This document shows positions 6,951-12,905 of a stretch of DNA of 12,905 nt, piece by piece (within the stretch, counting starts at the first letter, position 1; every line of letters starts with the position of its first letter). The stretch lies in contig NZ_JBFJVE010000074.1 of NCBI RefSeq assembly GCF_041624275.1, forward strand, positions 1-12,905, given 5' to 3'. The DNA comes from Shimia sp041624275. Lineage in GTDB: Bacteria > Pseudomonadota > Alphaproteobacteria > Rhodobacterales > Rhodobacteraceae. Below the pieces are notes generated by a model, which searched no databases, was not told the DNA's origin, and worked only from the letters and a program-made list of their open reading frames with translations. Position numbers and translations under genes: made by a program.

Positions 6951-6979
6951 TTGACACTCCCGGCGCTCTGTCCTCAAAT
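6951..6979 (+). promoter_or_regulatory. Promoter of hpf-ptsN
   Basis: A perfect -35 TTGACA (6951-6956) is followed after 17 nt by TCAAAT (6974-6979), four of six matches to the -10 consensus. Transcription would start near 6986 and leave a leader of about 165 nt before hpf. This is the strongest promoter-like sequence in the window and makes hpf-ptsN at least partly independent of the lpt genes. Confidence 0.6.
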
Positions 6980-6985
6980 ATGACC

Positions 6986-7087
6986 ATGGCATTTCAGGAA
7001 CTCGCACCGATGACCCGTGCGGCCTTTGTAACAAGGCCCGGTCCCGGCCACGGTTCAGAAATGCCCAATATCAGCATTCGAAACTAG
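6986..7087 (+). other. Possible 33-codon leader ORF before hpf
   Basis: An ATG at 6986 (another in frame at 6980) opens a reading frame of 33 codons ending with TAG at 7085-7087. The ATG falls where the predicted hpf transcript should start, so it would be leaderless. The peptide has no recognisable domain. No ribosome site precedes it. It could be a chance ORF; it is noted because it fills most of the hpf leader. Confidence 0.15.
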
Positions 7088-7121
7088 CGGTTTTCGGGTC
7101 CTCTCGGGCCCGGAGTCCAGG

Positions 7122-7146
7122 TTTCGACATGTCATCGAAAAGGAGA
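7122..7146 (+). promoter_or_regulatory. Hairpin next to a strong hpf ribosome binding site
   Basis: TTTCGA (7122-7127) pairs with TCGAAA (7135-7140) across a 7-nt loop, and the stem ends on the first base of AAGGAGA (7140-7146), a near-consensus ribosome site 4 nt before the ATG at 7151. The stem could tune access to the site or protect the 5' end. Its effect is inference. Confidence 0.4.
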
Positions 7147-7150
7147 CAGG

Positions 7151-7723
7151 ATGCGCTACCAAATTACCGGAAAACAGATCGATATCGGTGATGCACTTCA
7201 GACGCACGTGAAGGCGGAACTCGGCTCGGTGGTCGGCAAATACGCCGAACGCCCGACCGACGCCAACGTCATTTTTTCCAAAAGCGCACATGAATATGTA
7301 TGCGAGGCCACGGTTCACCTCTCGACCGGGCTGACCGCTCAGGCCAAGGCCCATGCCACCGAAATCTATGCGGCATTCGACGATTGCTCGCAAAAAATGG
7401 AAAAACAACTGCGGCGCTACAAGCGCAGGTTGAAAGATCATCACCGTGACCGCGTGGAACCGGTTGAACTCTTCGGCGCGTCCTCGTATATCCTCGCTTC
7501 AGAAGGGGAGACCGAAGTCGCCGAGCCCGAGTCGCTGCAGCCGATGATCATCGCCGAGATGGAATCCAAGATCCCGTCTCTGAGCGTCGGAGAGGCAGTG
7601 ATGCAGATGGAACTGGCCGGGGCGCCGATTTTGGTTTTCAAGAATGAAAGCAAGGACGGGTTGAACGTGGTCTATCGCCGGGATGACGGCAATATAGGCT
7701 GGATCGATCCCCAGCACAGCTAG
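7151..7723 (+). CDS. hpf: Ribosome hibernation promoting factor, long form
   Basis: A 190-residue protein of the HPF/RaiA family. The N-terminal S30AE domain (about 1-98) begins M-R-Y-Q-I-T-G-K-Q-I-D-I-G and ends in a basic helix (K-Q-L-R-R-Y-K-R-R-L-K near 85-95) that lies in the decoding groove of the 30S subunit. After a linker (about 100-128), a C-terminal domain (about 130-190) carries the conserved S-V-G-E-A-V-M-Q-M-E and V-V-Y-R-R-D-D-G-N-I-G-W-I segments and dimerises two ribosomes into 100S particles. The long form is usual outside gammaproteobacteria. In E. coli the short form sits between rpoN and ptsN; here rpoN is missing. By eye the gene is less GC-rich than its neighbours, as may happen in strongly expressed genes. 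It has its own promoter and a strong ribosome site. Confidence 0.96.
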   Translation: MRYQITGKQIDIGDALQTHVKAELGSVVGKYAERPTDANVIFSKSAHEYVCEATVHLSTGLTAQAKAHATEIYAAFDDCSQKMEKQLRRYKRRLKDHHRDRVEPVELFGASSYILASEGETEVAEPESLQPMIIAEMESKIPSLSVGEAVMQMELAGAPILVFKNESKDGLNVVYRRDDGNIGWIDPQHS

Positions 7724-7725
7724 GC

Positions 7726-7740
7726 CGGGCGATTCGCCCG
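7726..7740 (+). other. Intercistronic hairpin between hpf and ptsN
   Basis: CGGGCG (7726-7731) and CGCCCG (7735-7740) form a perfect 6-bp stem with a 3-nt loop, starting 2 nt after the hpf stop. No T-run follows. It may partly end transcription or protect the hpf message from 3' decay, letting hpf outrun ptsN. Confidence 0.45.
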
Positions 7741-7761
7741 TGTCTGGAGAAACAGGCAGTA

Positions 7762-8226
7762 ATGGACCTTTTACAGATCCTCAAGCCGGAGGCGGTCAAA
7801 GTGGTTTCGGCCGCCTCGAGCAAGAAACGTCTTTTCCACGCGATTGGTGAACTGGCCGAGTCGGCCTATGGGCTGGACGCGCAGCGTGTCGTCGAGGCGC
7901 TGCTCGAGCGGGAAAACCTGGGGCCGACCGGGGTCGGCCACGGGGTGGCGCTGCCGCATGCCCGGCTGAGCGGGCTGGGCTCGGTTCTCGGCGTGTTCAT
8001 CCTGTTGGAAAAGCCGGTCGATTTCACCGCCGTTGACCGCCAGCCGGTGGATATCGCCTTTGCGCTCTTCGCCCCCGAAGAAGCCGGGGTCGAACATCTC
8101 AAGGCGCTGGCGCTGGTGTCGCGCACCCTGCGCGATTCGGGCCTTTGCCGAAAGCTGCGCGCCAATCACGACGCCGCCACGCTCTATTCGATCCTCACCG
8201 AGGCGCAGAACGTCCAGGCCGCCTGA
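7762..8226 (+). CDS. ptsN: PTS IIA-like nitrogen regulatory protein (EIIA-Ntr)
   Basis: A 154-residue cytoplasmic PTS EIIA type-2 domain. The phosphorylated histidine is H66 in G-V-A-L-P-H-A-R, and the preceding G-P-T-G-V-G-H-G stretch is typical of PtsN. In the nitrogen PTS, phosphate passes from EI-Ntr (PtsP) through NPr to this protein; in other proteobacteria its phosphorylation state influences potassium transport and the stringent response. There is no sugar permease nearby, which agrees with a regulatory role. It begins 38 bp after hpf at an ATG with only a weak ribosome site (GGAG at 7746-7749), so the two genes probably share a transcript. The hpf-ptsN pairing is conserved across proteobacteria. 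Confidence 0.95.
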   Translation: MDLLQILKPEAVKVVSAASSKKRLFHAIGELAESAYGLDAQRVVEALLERENLGPTGVGHGVALPHARLSGLGSVLGVFILLEKPVDFTAVDRQPVDIAFALFAPEEAGVEHLKALALVSRTLRDSGLCRKLRANHDAATLYSILTEAQNVQAA

Positions 8227-8267
8227 GCGGTGCCGGAGCGCCCCGGCGGGCGCGGGCGGCATCAGGC
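8221..8267. terminator. Bidirectional hairpin between convergent ptsN and sulfotransferase genes
   Basis: The inner stem is GCGCCC/GGGCGC (8238-8243 with 8248-8253, loop CGGC). An outer pair, GCCTGA (8221-8226) with TCAGGC (8262-8267), contains the stop codons of both convergent genes. There is no T-run on either side, so any termination would rest on the stem or on Rho. Confidence 0.45.
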
Positions 8268-9692
8268 CCAGTCTTCAAATCCGAAATTCAGGTAATCGCG
8301 CTGGTAGAGGCTTCTGACCCGCGCCTCGATCTCGTCGTCGTAGATCTCCGCCAGCGCATGGGGGCGGTCCTCGGGAGCGGGTTCGGGCTCGGGCGCGTTC
8401 ATGATGCCGACCTGCATCGCCAGCGCCGGCAGATAGGCGGCCATCTCGTTTTCGCGCACGATCATGTCGGGCAGCGCCAGATCGCCAAAGCCCTTCAGCA
8501 CCTCGGCCTGGCTGGCCCAGTGGCTGTCGACGCGCAGGCCGGTCTGCCCGGCGAGGTTGGCCTTGACGAAATCGAGGAAGGCGGCAAAGGCGGCGCGATG
8601 CGCGGCGACGTCGTATTCGGCATCGGGCCCCTGCGCCGGCAGCGGCACCTTGTAGACCCGGCGCAGGGTCTTGCGGATCTGGGCATAGCTGCCGGGGCCG
8701 TCGTCGAGAATGCGGCTGCAAAAGGCATGGTGGATACGCGCCACCGGATGGCGCACCACGGTGAAGGCGCGGTTGCCGGGATGGGCGCGGCGCCATTTGC
8801 GCAGCGCTTTCTGGTTGTGGTCGCGCGGCAGGTCGTCGGCGCGCACCCCGTCCAGCGCCGCCAGCCAGTCGAGCACCTGCGTCTCGGGGCCGGAGCGCAC
8901 CGGCAGGTACATCAGCGGCGCGCGGGCGGCCACCGCATAGCTTGGCACCGCCGGGCCGCGACGCGGTTCGAAATTCGGGGTGCGGCTTAGGTTGAAACGG
9001 TCGAGCGCCGCCAGCGCCGCGCTGATGTCGTCGAAATTCTCCACCTTGTCGCCAAGCGGGCTCGGGTTCTGGCGCTTGAGGCTGGCATCCAGCGCCTCGA
9101 GCGTGGCGTCGAGCCCGAGGAACCGCGCCAGGCCGTTGGTCACCTCGAGATCCTGAAGATCCTCGTAGGCGATGTAGAAGGCGGTCTGGCCGGTGGTTTG
9201 CAGCGCCCGCATCAGCCGCAGCTGGAAGGCCTGCATCGCCTGCACGTGCTGGCGGAATTCCTCGGTGTCGAAATGCACCTTGCCGCTGTCCTTGCGCCGC
9301 CGCAGGTCGGTCAGTTTCCACTGGCCGGTGGCGCGGGCGATCTTCAGCGACACATAGCTGTCGATCGGGTTGCGGGTCAGGACGATCTTGGCGCAGCGCG
9401 GATCCTCGAGGATCGCGTCGAGCACCCGCGGGTCGTGATCGTGAAAGAAGCGGAAGCCGCCAAGCCGGTCGCGGTCGCCCTTGATCGCCGCGATCAGCCG
9501 CAGCGGGTTGCGGCTGCGTTCGGCCAGGTCGATGCCGAGAATCTCGTCGCGGTTGGGATAGCCGATGAAATGCGGGTTGAAGGCCTCGCCATGGCAGGTG
9601 ACGCCGGGCAGGGCGTTGAGATTGGCCTCGAGAAAATTCGAGCCGGTGCGCATCTCGGCGAAGACGACGAAGTAGTCAAAGGCTGCGGTCAT
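8262..9692 (-). CDS. Two-domain sulfotransferase (second domain degenerate)
   Basis: A 476-residue protein that probably moves sulfate from PAPS to a glycan. The first half (about 1-235) is a complete sulfotransferase: a 5'-phosphosulfate loop A12-E-M-R-T-G-S-N19 and a 3'-phosphate motif with R107 and S115 (R-N-P-I-D-S-Y-V-S), followed by a conserved P-L-G-D-K-V-E-N-F segment (212-220). The second half (about 250-430) resembles another sulfotransferase of the Sulfotransfer_2 type: V-V-R-H-P-V-A-R at 312-319 and H-W-A-S-Q at 391-395. In it the 3'-phosphate serine is H322 and the P-loop region (near 262-278) lacks the usual K-T/A-G-T-S. The second domain may therefore bind acceptor or be structural. 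No signal peptide or membrane helix is seen. The ATG lacks a clear ribosome site and lies 6 bp after the preceding gene, so coupling is likely. Such genes are sometimes labelled NodH, but the acceptor is unknown. Confidence 0.82.
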   Translation of the reverse strand: MTAAFDYFVVFAEMRTGSNFLEANLNALPGVTCHGEAFNPHFIGYPNRDEILGIDLAERSRNPLRLIAAIKGDRDRLGGFRFFHDHDPRVLDAILEDPRCAKIVLTRNPIDSYVSLKIARATGQWKLTDLRRRKDSGKVHFDTEEFRQHVQAMQAFQLRLMRALQTTGQTAFYIAYEDLQDLEVTNGLARFLGLDATLEALDASLKRQNPSPLGDKVENFDDISAALAALDRFNLSRTPNFEPRRGPAVPSYAVAARAPLMYLPVRSGPETQVLDWLAALDGVRADDLPRDHNQKALRKWRRAHPGNRAFTVVRHPVARIHHAFCSRILDDGPGSYAQIRKTLRRVYKVPLPAQGPDAEYDVAAHRAAFAAFLDFVKANLAGQTGLRVDSHWASQAEVLKGFGDLALPDMIVRENEMAAYLPALAMQVGIMNAPEPEPAPEDRPHALAEIYDDEIEARVRSLYQRDYLNFGFEDWA

Positions 9693-9698
9693 GGGGGT

Positions 9699-11396
9699 TT
9701 ATTGCACCAAATAGGGTTTGCGGGGCGGTTTCTTCTGGCTCGGTCCACCGGGGTGAACCGGGAAATCCCCCATCAGATAGGGATGCATGCCCTGGTTCTT
9801 GAGGTTCTGCAAAAACTGGCCGAAGCCGGTCAGGTCGGACATTTTCGGCGCCTCGCTGAGGCGGCGCAGCGAATGCTGGCCCATCTCGTCGATGATGCCC
9901 TGCAGCGGTTCCATCGGCGCCTCGATGAATTCGGCCATGGTCCAGATCCGCACCCGCGCCTTGGCATGGGGCGAGCGCAGGATGTCGAGCTGGGCGTTCT
10001 CCAGTTTCTGCAGTCGCGCCGCCTCTTGCCGCAGTTCCGAGAAATTGCAGTTGGACTTGAACAGCGGCACCGCCCAGGCGCCGGAAATCACCGAGATCTG
10101 GGCGTTGGGGTCGCGGGCGAGGAACCACAGCGGCGCCTCGATGTCCTCGGGGCCGAGCTGGAAACACTGGCGTTCGCCGCGGGTGTTCCAGATCAGGTTG
10201 GTGAGAAAGGCGATCGGGTTGTAGTCGCGCTGTGCGGCACTGTCGGAAAGGGCGCCGTTGATCACCGTCTGGCCATCCGAGAACTCGGCATGGGCGGGGT
10301 GGAACAGATGCCCGTGCACCTGCGTGTTCGAGGCCTTGGCCAGCCAGGGTTCGAAGCCTTCGAAAAGGTCGGAAAAGCCCTGGAACACCGAGTAGCGCCC
10401 ACAGGTGACGCCATTTTCCCAGCCGTCGTTGGGAAAGCGGCTTTGCATGAACAGGCCGGGGCGGCCGCGGGTGCGCCGTTCGACCGCCTTGCTGAAGATG
10501 CGGTCGATCTTGGCCGGGTTGGGTTCGGCCATGGTCACGCCGCCGCCGGAGTCCGACAGGAAGGCGCGGTAGAGCTTGTCGGCCTGGGGCCAGAACTTGC
10601 GGGCGACGAAACAGTCCGAGCGGCGCAGCAGCTGCAAATGATCGTCGTAGAAGATATGCGGCTTGCCCTGAAAATCGAATTTCGACAGCGTCAGCGAGCG
10701 GCTTTCGATCTGGGTCGAATAGAGCCGGGCCAGGGTCTGGAAATAGCTTTCGTCGGGAATCCACACCTTCTGGAAATAGCGGTCATAGGTCTCGCGTTCG
10801 GGGTCTTCGAGGATCGCCGACAGGGTCTGCCGGGTCAGGCACCACCATTGCGAGCCCATATGCGGGGTGATCCCCGGCGGGATGCGGCGCTTGAACCCGA
10901 CAAGGCGTTGTAGGTCGACGTATTTGTCGAAGAGATAACGCTGTTTGCGCCAGGAAAACGGAAAGCGCAGGGTGAAACGCTCTTCGCTGAGGCCGCCGAC
11001 GGTCCAGGGCACGTCAGCGGTGGTGGCGGATTCGATGAAATCGGTGCGCGGCCGGGCTTCGAGATATTCGATCAGCTCGCGCACCGGGCGCAGCGGCACG
11101 CAGGAGCCCGACGACAGGTAGACGTGGCGCACCTCGGCAAAGTCGCGCAGCATCATTTCCGAGGCCGACTGCGCCGCCGCCACCAGCCCCCATGTGCCCC
11201 AGTCGCAGCGGTGGCGCTTGCAGAAGCGGATGGTGCCGATGTCTTTCAGGGCCTTGGTGAAGGTGCGGTAGGCGCCGCGCCCGACCCCGGCGTCGACATG
11301 GATCACCACCGGGCAGCCGGCCGCCGACCAGTGCCGCGCCAGCTGTTCGGCGCGGTCGAAGGCGGTGTGCACCAGCATGACGATGCCGACGCTCAT
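9699..11396 (-). CDS. Core-2/I-branching (GT14-type) glycosyltransferase with unknown C-terminal domain
   Basis: A 565-residue protein. Residues 1-275 match the core-2/I-branching beta-1,6-N-acetylglucosaminyltransferase family (CAZy GT14): an opening strand I-V-M-L-V-H, V-I-H-V-D at 31-35, Y93-L-S-S-G-S-C-V-P-L-R, G181-S-Q-W-W-C-L, and P214-D-E-S-Y-F with a likely catalytic glutamate at 216. Bacterial members lack the Golgi anchor of animal enzymes; none is seen here, so it is cytoplasmic. Residues about 290-530 form a separate domain I cannot name; from memory, Rhodobacterales homologues carry a DUF of the 5927/5928 group there. It holds W- and N-rich patches such as N-D-G-W-E-N-G (323-329). 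The real start is the ATG at 11396, overlapping the upstream stop by 4 bp (ATGA); the frame stays open upstream only as a shadow. Whether GlcNAc is the donor is inference. Confidence 0.85.
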   Translation of the reverse strand: MSVGIVMLVHTAFDRAEQLARHWSAAGCPVVIHVDAGVGRGAYRTFTKALKDIGTIRFCKRHRCDWGTWGLVAAAQSASEMMLRDFAEVRHVYLSSGSCVPLRPVRELIEYLEARPRTDFIESATTADVPWTVGGLSEERFTLRFPFSWRKQRYLFDKYVDLQRLVGFKRRIPPGITPHMGSQWWCLTRQTLSAILEDPERETYDRYFQKVWIPDESYFQTLARLYSTQIESRSLTLSKFDFQGKPHIFYDDHLQLLRRSDCFVARKFWPQADKLYRAFLSDSGGGVTMAEPNPAKIDRIFSKAVERRTRGRPGLFMQSRFPNDGWENGVTCGRYSVFQGFSDLFEGFEPWLAKASNTQVHGHLFHPAHAEFSDGQTVINGALSDSAAQRDYNPIAFLTNLIWNTRGERQCFQLGPEDIEAPLWFLARDPNAQISVISGAWAVPLFKSNCNFSELRQEAARLQKLENAQLDILRSPHAKARVRIWTMAEFIEAPMEPLQGIIDEMGQHSLRRLSEAPKMSDLTGFGQFLQNLKNQGMHPYLMGDFPVHPGGPSQKKPPRKPYLVQ

Positions 11397-12403
11397 GCCC
11401 AGTTCCCCTTGGACATCAGACCGAGAATCTCCAGCTGCCGCCAGTTGATGTATTTCTCGCTCCATTTGCACCAAAGCTCGGGGTTGTCCTTCAGCGCCTT
11501 GGCATAGGCGACATATTCGACGCTGGCGGCATAGTGCTGCTTGCGGTGCAGCTCTTCGGCGGCCTTGGTGGTGAACGTGTCGAGAAACTTGGTGTGCAAC
11601 AGCGCCCCCGAGGCCTTTTCGCCGCCCCATTCGTCATAGACCTGGTTGAGCCCGCGCGGCAGCAGCATGTGGGTCGAGCTGACATAGGCATAACGCCGGT
11701 TCCACTTGACCAGCGGGATCTTGTTCAGCGCCGGCGCCTTTTCCGGCGCCTCGGGGAAGAACACCCGCGAGCGCGGCCCGCCCTGGATCCACAGGTTGCG
11801 ATAAAGCCAGTTGCGGTCCATCGTGTAGTTGCCGCTGTCGAACCAGTTGGCGATCTCCAGCGGGTTCTGCCCCGGCTGATAGGGGTGCTCGTCGATGCGC
11901 CCCTTGGGGTACATGTCCAGCAGCATGGCGCTGAACGAGCGGATCGAGGAGGCGTCGAGCCAGTCGGTCAGCGCCCGCAGCGGGCGGGTGTCGCAGAAGG
12001 GGTAGATCAGGAATTCGTCGGGATCGACGGTCAGGCTCCAGTGGTCATGGGCATAGCGGAACTGGAGCCAGGTCAGCCAGTCGACGCCGAAACGCGAGCG
12101 TTTGTAGCTCTTGCGGCTGTGCCAGAGCGAGACGTCGGACTGCTCGGCAAGGTATTCCAGCGAGCCGTCGTTGCTGTCATTGTCCACGATCAGGAAATGA
12201 TTGATCCCCATGTCGCGGTAGTATTTCAGGAAATAGGGCAGCCGCACATGTTCGTTGCGCAGGGTCGAGAACAGCAGGATGTCGTCGCGCCTGATGCGCT
12301 TGGTGCGGTCGGCGATACTGTTCAGTTCGCGACGCTTGCGGATCGCGCGGACCAGCCAGCGCCGCCGTTGCAGCCTCAGCCGATATGAGGTCAGGAAGCC
12401 CAA
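11393..12403 (-). CDS. Glycosyltransferase family 2-like protein
   Basis: A 336-residue protein with a GT-A type nucleotide-sugar fold of the Glyco_tranf_2_4/GT92-like group. It has the motifs S-T-L-R-N-E (46-51), a metal-binding-like V-D-N-D (73-76) followed by S-N-D-G-S, and a second acidic motif D127-P-D-E-F. No membrane helix is seen; a very basic N-terminus (about 8-40, rich in R and K) may hold it at the inner membrane. The frame has no ATG or GTG near its 5' end. TTG at 12403, six bases after AGAGGG (12410-12415), is the best start and gives an N-terminus (M-G-F-L-T-S-Y-R) that looks natural for the family. It lies 51 bp after the upstream glycosyltransferase and overlaps the next gene by 4 bp. 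Donor and acceptor are unknown. Confidence 0.85.
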   Translation of the reverse strand: MGFLTSYRLRLQRRRWLVRAIRKRRELNSIADRTKRIRRDDILLFSTLRNEHVRLPYFLKYYRDMGINHFLIVDNDSNDGSLEYLAEQSDVSLWHSRKSYKRSRFGVDWLTWLQFRYAHDHWSLTVDPDEFLIYPFCDTRPLRALTDWLDASSIRSFSAMLLDMYPKGRIDEHPYQPGQNPLEIANWFDSGNYTMDRNWLYRNLWIQGGPRSRVFFPEAPEKAPALNKIPLVKWNRRYAYVSSTHMLLPRGLNQVYDEWGGEKASGALLHTKFLDTFTTKAAEELHRKQHYAASVEYVAYAKALKDNPELWCKWSEKYINWRQLEILGLMSKGNWA

Positions 12404-12415
12404 TTCGCACCCTCT
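12404..12415 (-). promoter_or_regulatory. Ribosome binding site deciding the TTG start
   Basis: On the minus strand AGAGGG (12415-12410) stands 6 nt before TTG at 12403. It is the only good ribosome site in the 51-bp gap after the GT4 gene and supports a TTG start for the GT2-like gene. Confidence 0.55.
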
Positions 12416-12454
12416 TTGTTGCGCTTTCGCCGCGACAGGTCTGTCGCAGGAGTA

Positions 12455-12905
12455 TCACGTCACGTTTAAAACGACGTTGAAATGCCCGTCCCAGTCGGGG
12501 GGGGTGAAATCCGGCCCCCGGTTCCGGCCTGCATTCCGGTCCTGCCGCGCCTGCCGCGCAAGTTCGATTATTGCCTGTTTCCATGCATAAAGGTCTGACA
12601 CGCTTGCGTAAACGGGTATATCGGCCAGGACTTCGCGGAAAATCGGCAGATCGTTGCAGATCACCGGCAGCCCGGCGGCGGCGGCCTCGGCCGGGGGCAG
12701 GCCGAAGCCCTCGGCCAGCGAGGGGAACAGCGCCCCGGCGCCCTGCGCCATCAGCGCCGCCAGCGCGCTGTCGTCGAGGTCGTTGAACTCGTGCAGCACC
12801 CGCCCCCTGAGCGGGCTGGTGTCGAGGCGCCGGAACAGGTCGTCGCTGAGCCAGCCGCGCCTGCCGCAGATCACCAGATGCGGCAGCTCGGCCTCGGGCA
12901 GCTCC
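12455..12905 (-). CDS. Glycosyltransferase family 4 (group 1), C-terminal part
   Basis: 150 codons are open from the right edge to a TGA at 12457-12455. The segment F-P-S-L-A-E-G-F-G-L-P-P-A-E-A is the classic E-x7-E donor-binding motif of GT4 retaining glycosyltransferases, followed by A-A-G-L-P-V-I-C-N-D-L-P and a final helix region. This is the nucleotide-sugar-binding half of a GT-B enzyme; mannose-type transferases often look like this, but the sugar cannot be read here. The N-terminal half lies beyond the window. As the most upstream gene seen on this strand, it probably shares a transcript with the three genes that follow. Confidence 0.88.
   Translation of the reverse strand, partial: ELPEAELPHLVICGRRGWLSDDLFRRLDTSPLRGRVLHEFNDLDDSALAALMAQGAGALFPSLAEGFGLPPAEAAAAGLPVICNDLPIFREVLADIPVYASVSDLYAWKQAIIELARQARQDRNAGRNRGPDFTPPDWDGHFNVVLNVT

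Noticed and set aside
9198..10913. A 571-codon plus-strand frame across the sulfotransferase and GT14-type genes
   Set aside because: It spans the boundary between two well-supported minus-strand genes, has no ribosome site or domain, and has the biased composition of an antisense shadow.
11397..11630. Upstream extension of the GT14-type frame
   Set aside because: It lies inside the GT2-like gene in another frame; the ATG at 11396 forms a typical ATGA stop-start overlap and begins a natural first beta-strand.

Overview
This roughly 12.9 kb, very GC-rich window reads as chromosome of an alphaproteobacterium, most likely Rhodobacterales (Rhodobacteraceae/Paracoccaceae). The basis is the strong G/C preference at third codon positions, the gene order rnd-kdsD-lptC-lptA-lptB-hpf-ptsN without rpoN, the style of the small intergenic hairpins near the left edge, and the protein sequences. 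I ran no search; family calls come from motifs read in the translations.

Left part (1-3445): the last 44 codons of a zinc-type ABC transporter permease (znuB-like) end inside a cluster of short GC hairpins. Two minus-strand genes follow. An acyl-CoA synthetase (1653-3167) lies upstream of a serine beta-lactamase-fold esterase/hydrolase (288-1538), with an 18-bp palindrome between them. A 278-bp divergent spacer separates this pair from the next operon.

Middle part (3446-8226): a plus-strand envelope and ribosome-hibernation block. A short DEDDy exonuclease (rnd) overlaps kdsD (arabinose-5-phosphate isomerase, first step to Kdo) by one base. Then come lptC, lptA and lptB, three parts of the lipopolysaccharide export machine, nearly without gaps. 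After 250 bp with its own promoter come hpf (long-form ribosome hibernation factor) and ptsN (EIIA-Ntr). Compared with the enterobacterial cluster, kdsC and rpoN are absent. Together the genes couple Kdo supply to LPS transport and sit beside stress and nitrogen-PTS control.

Right part (8262-12905): a convergent minus-strand surface-glycan operon read from the right edge inward. It holds a GT4-type glycosyltransferase (C-terminal part only), a GT2-like glycosyltransferase with a TTG start, a core-2/I-branching (GT14-type) glycosyltransferase with an uncharacterised C-terminal half, and a two-domain sulfotransferase whose second domain has lost key PAPS-binding residues. The set suggests synthesis and sulfation of a branched surface or secreted glycan; this is the least conventional part of the window. 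No tRNA, rRNA, CRISPR array, insertion sequence or phage gene was seen.
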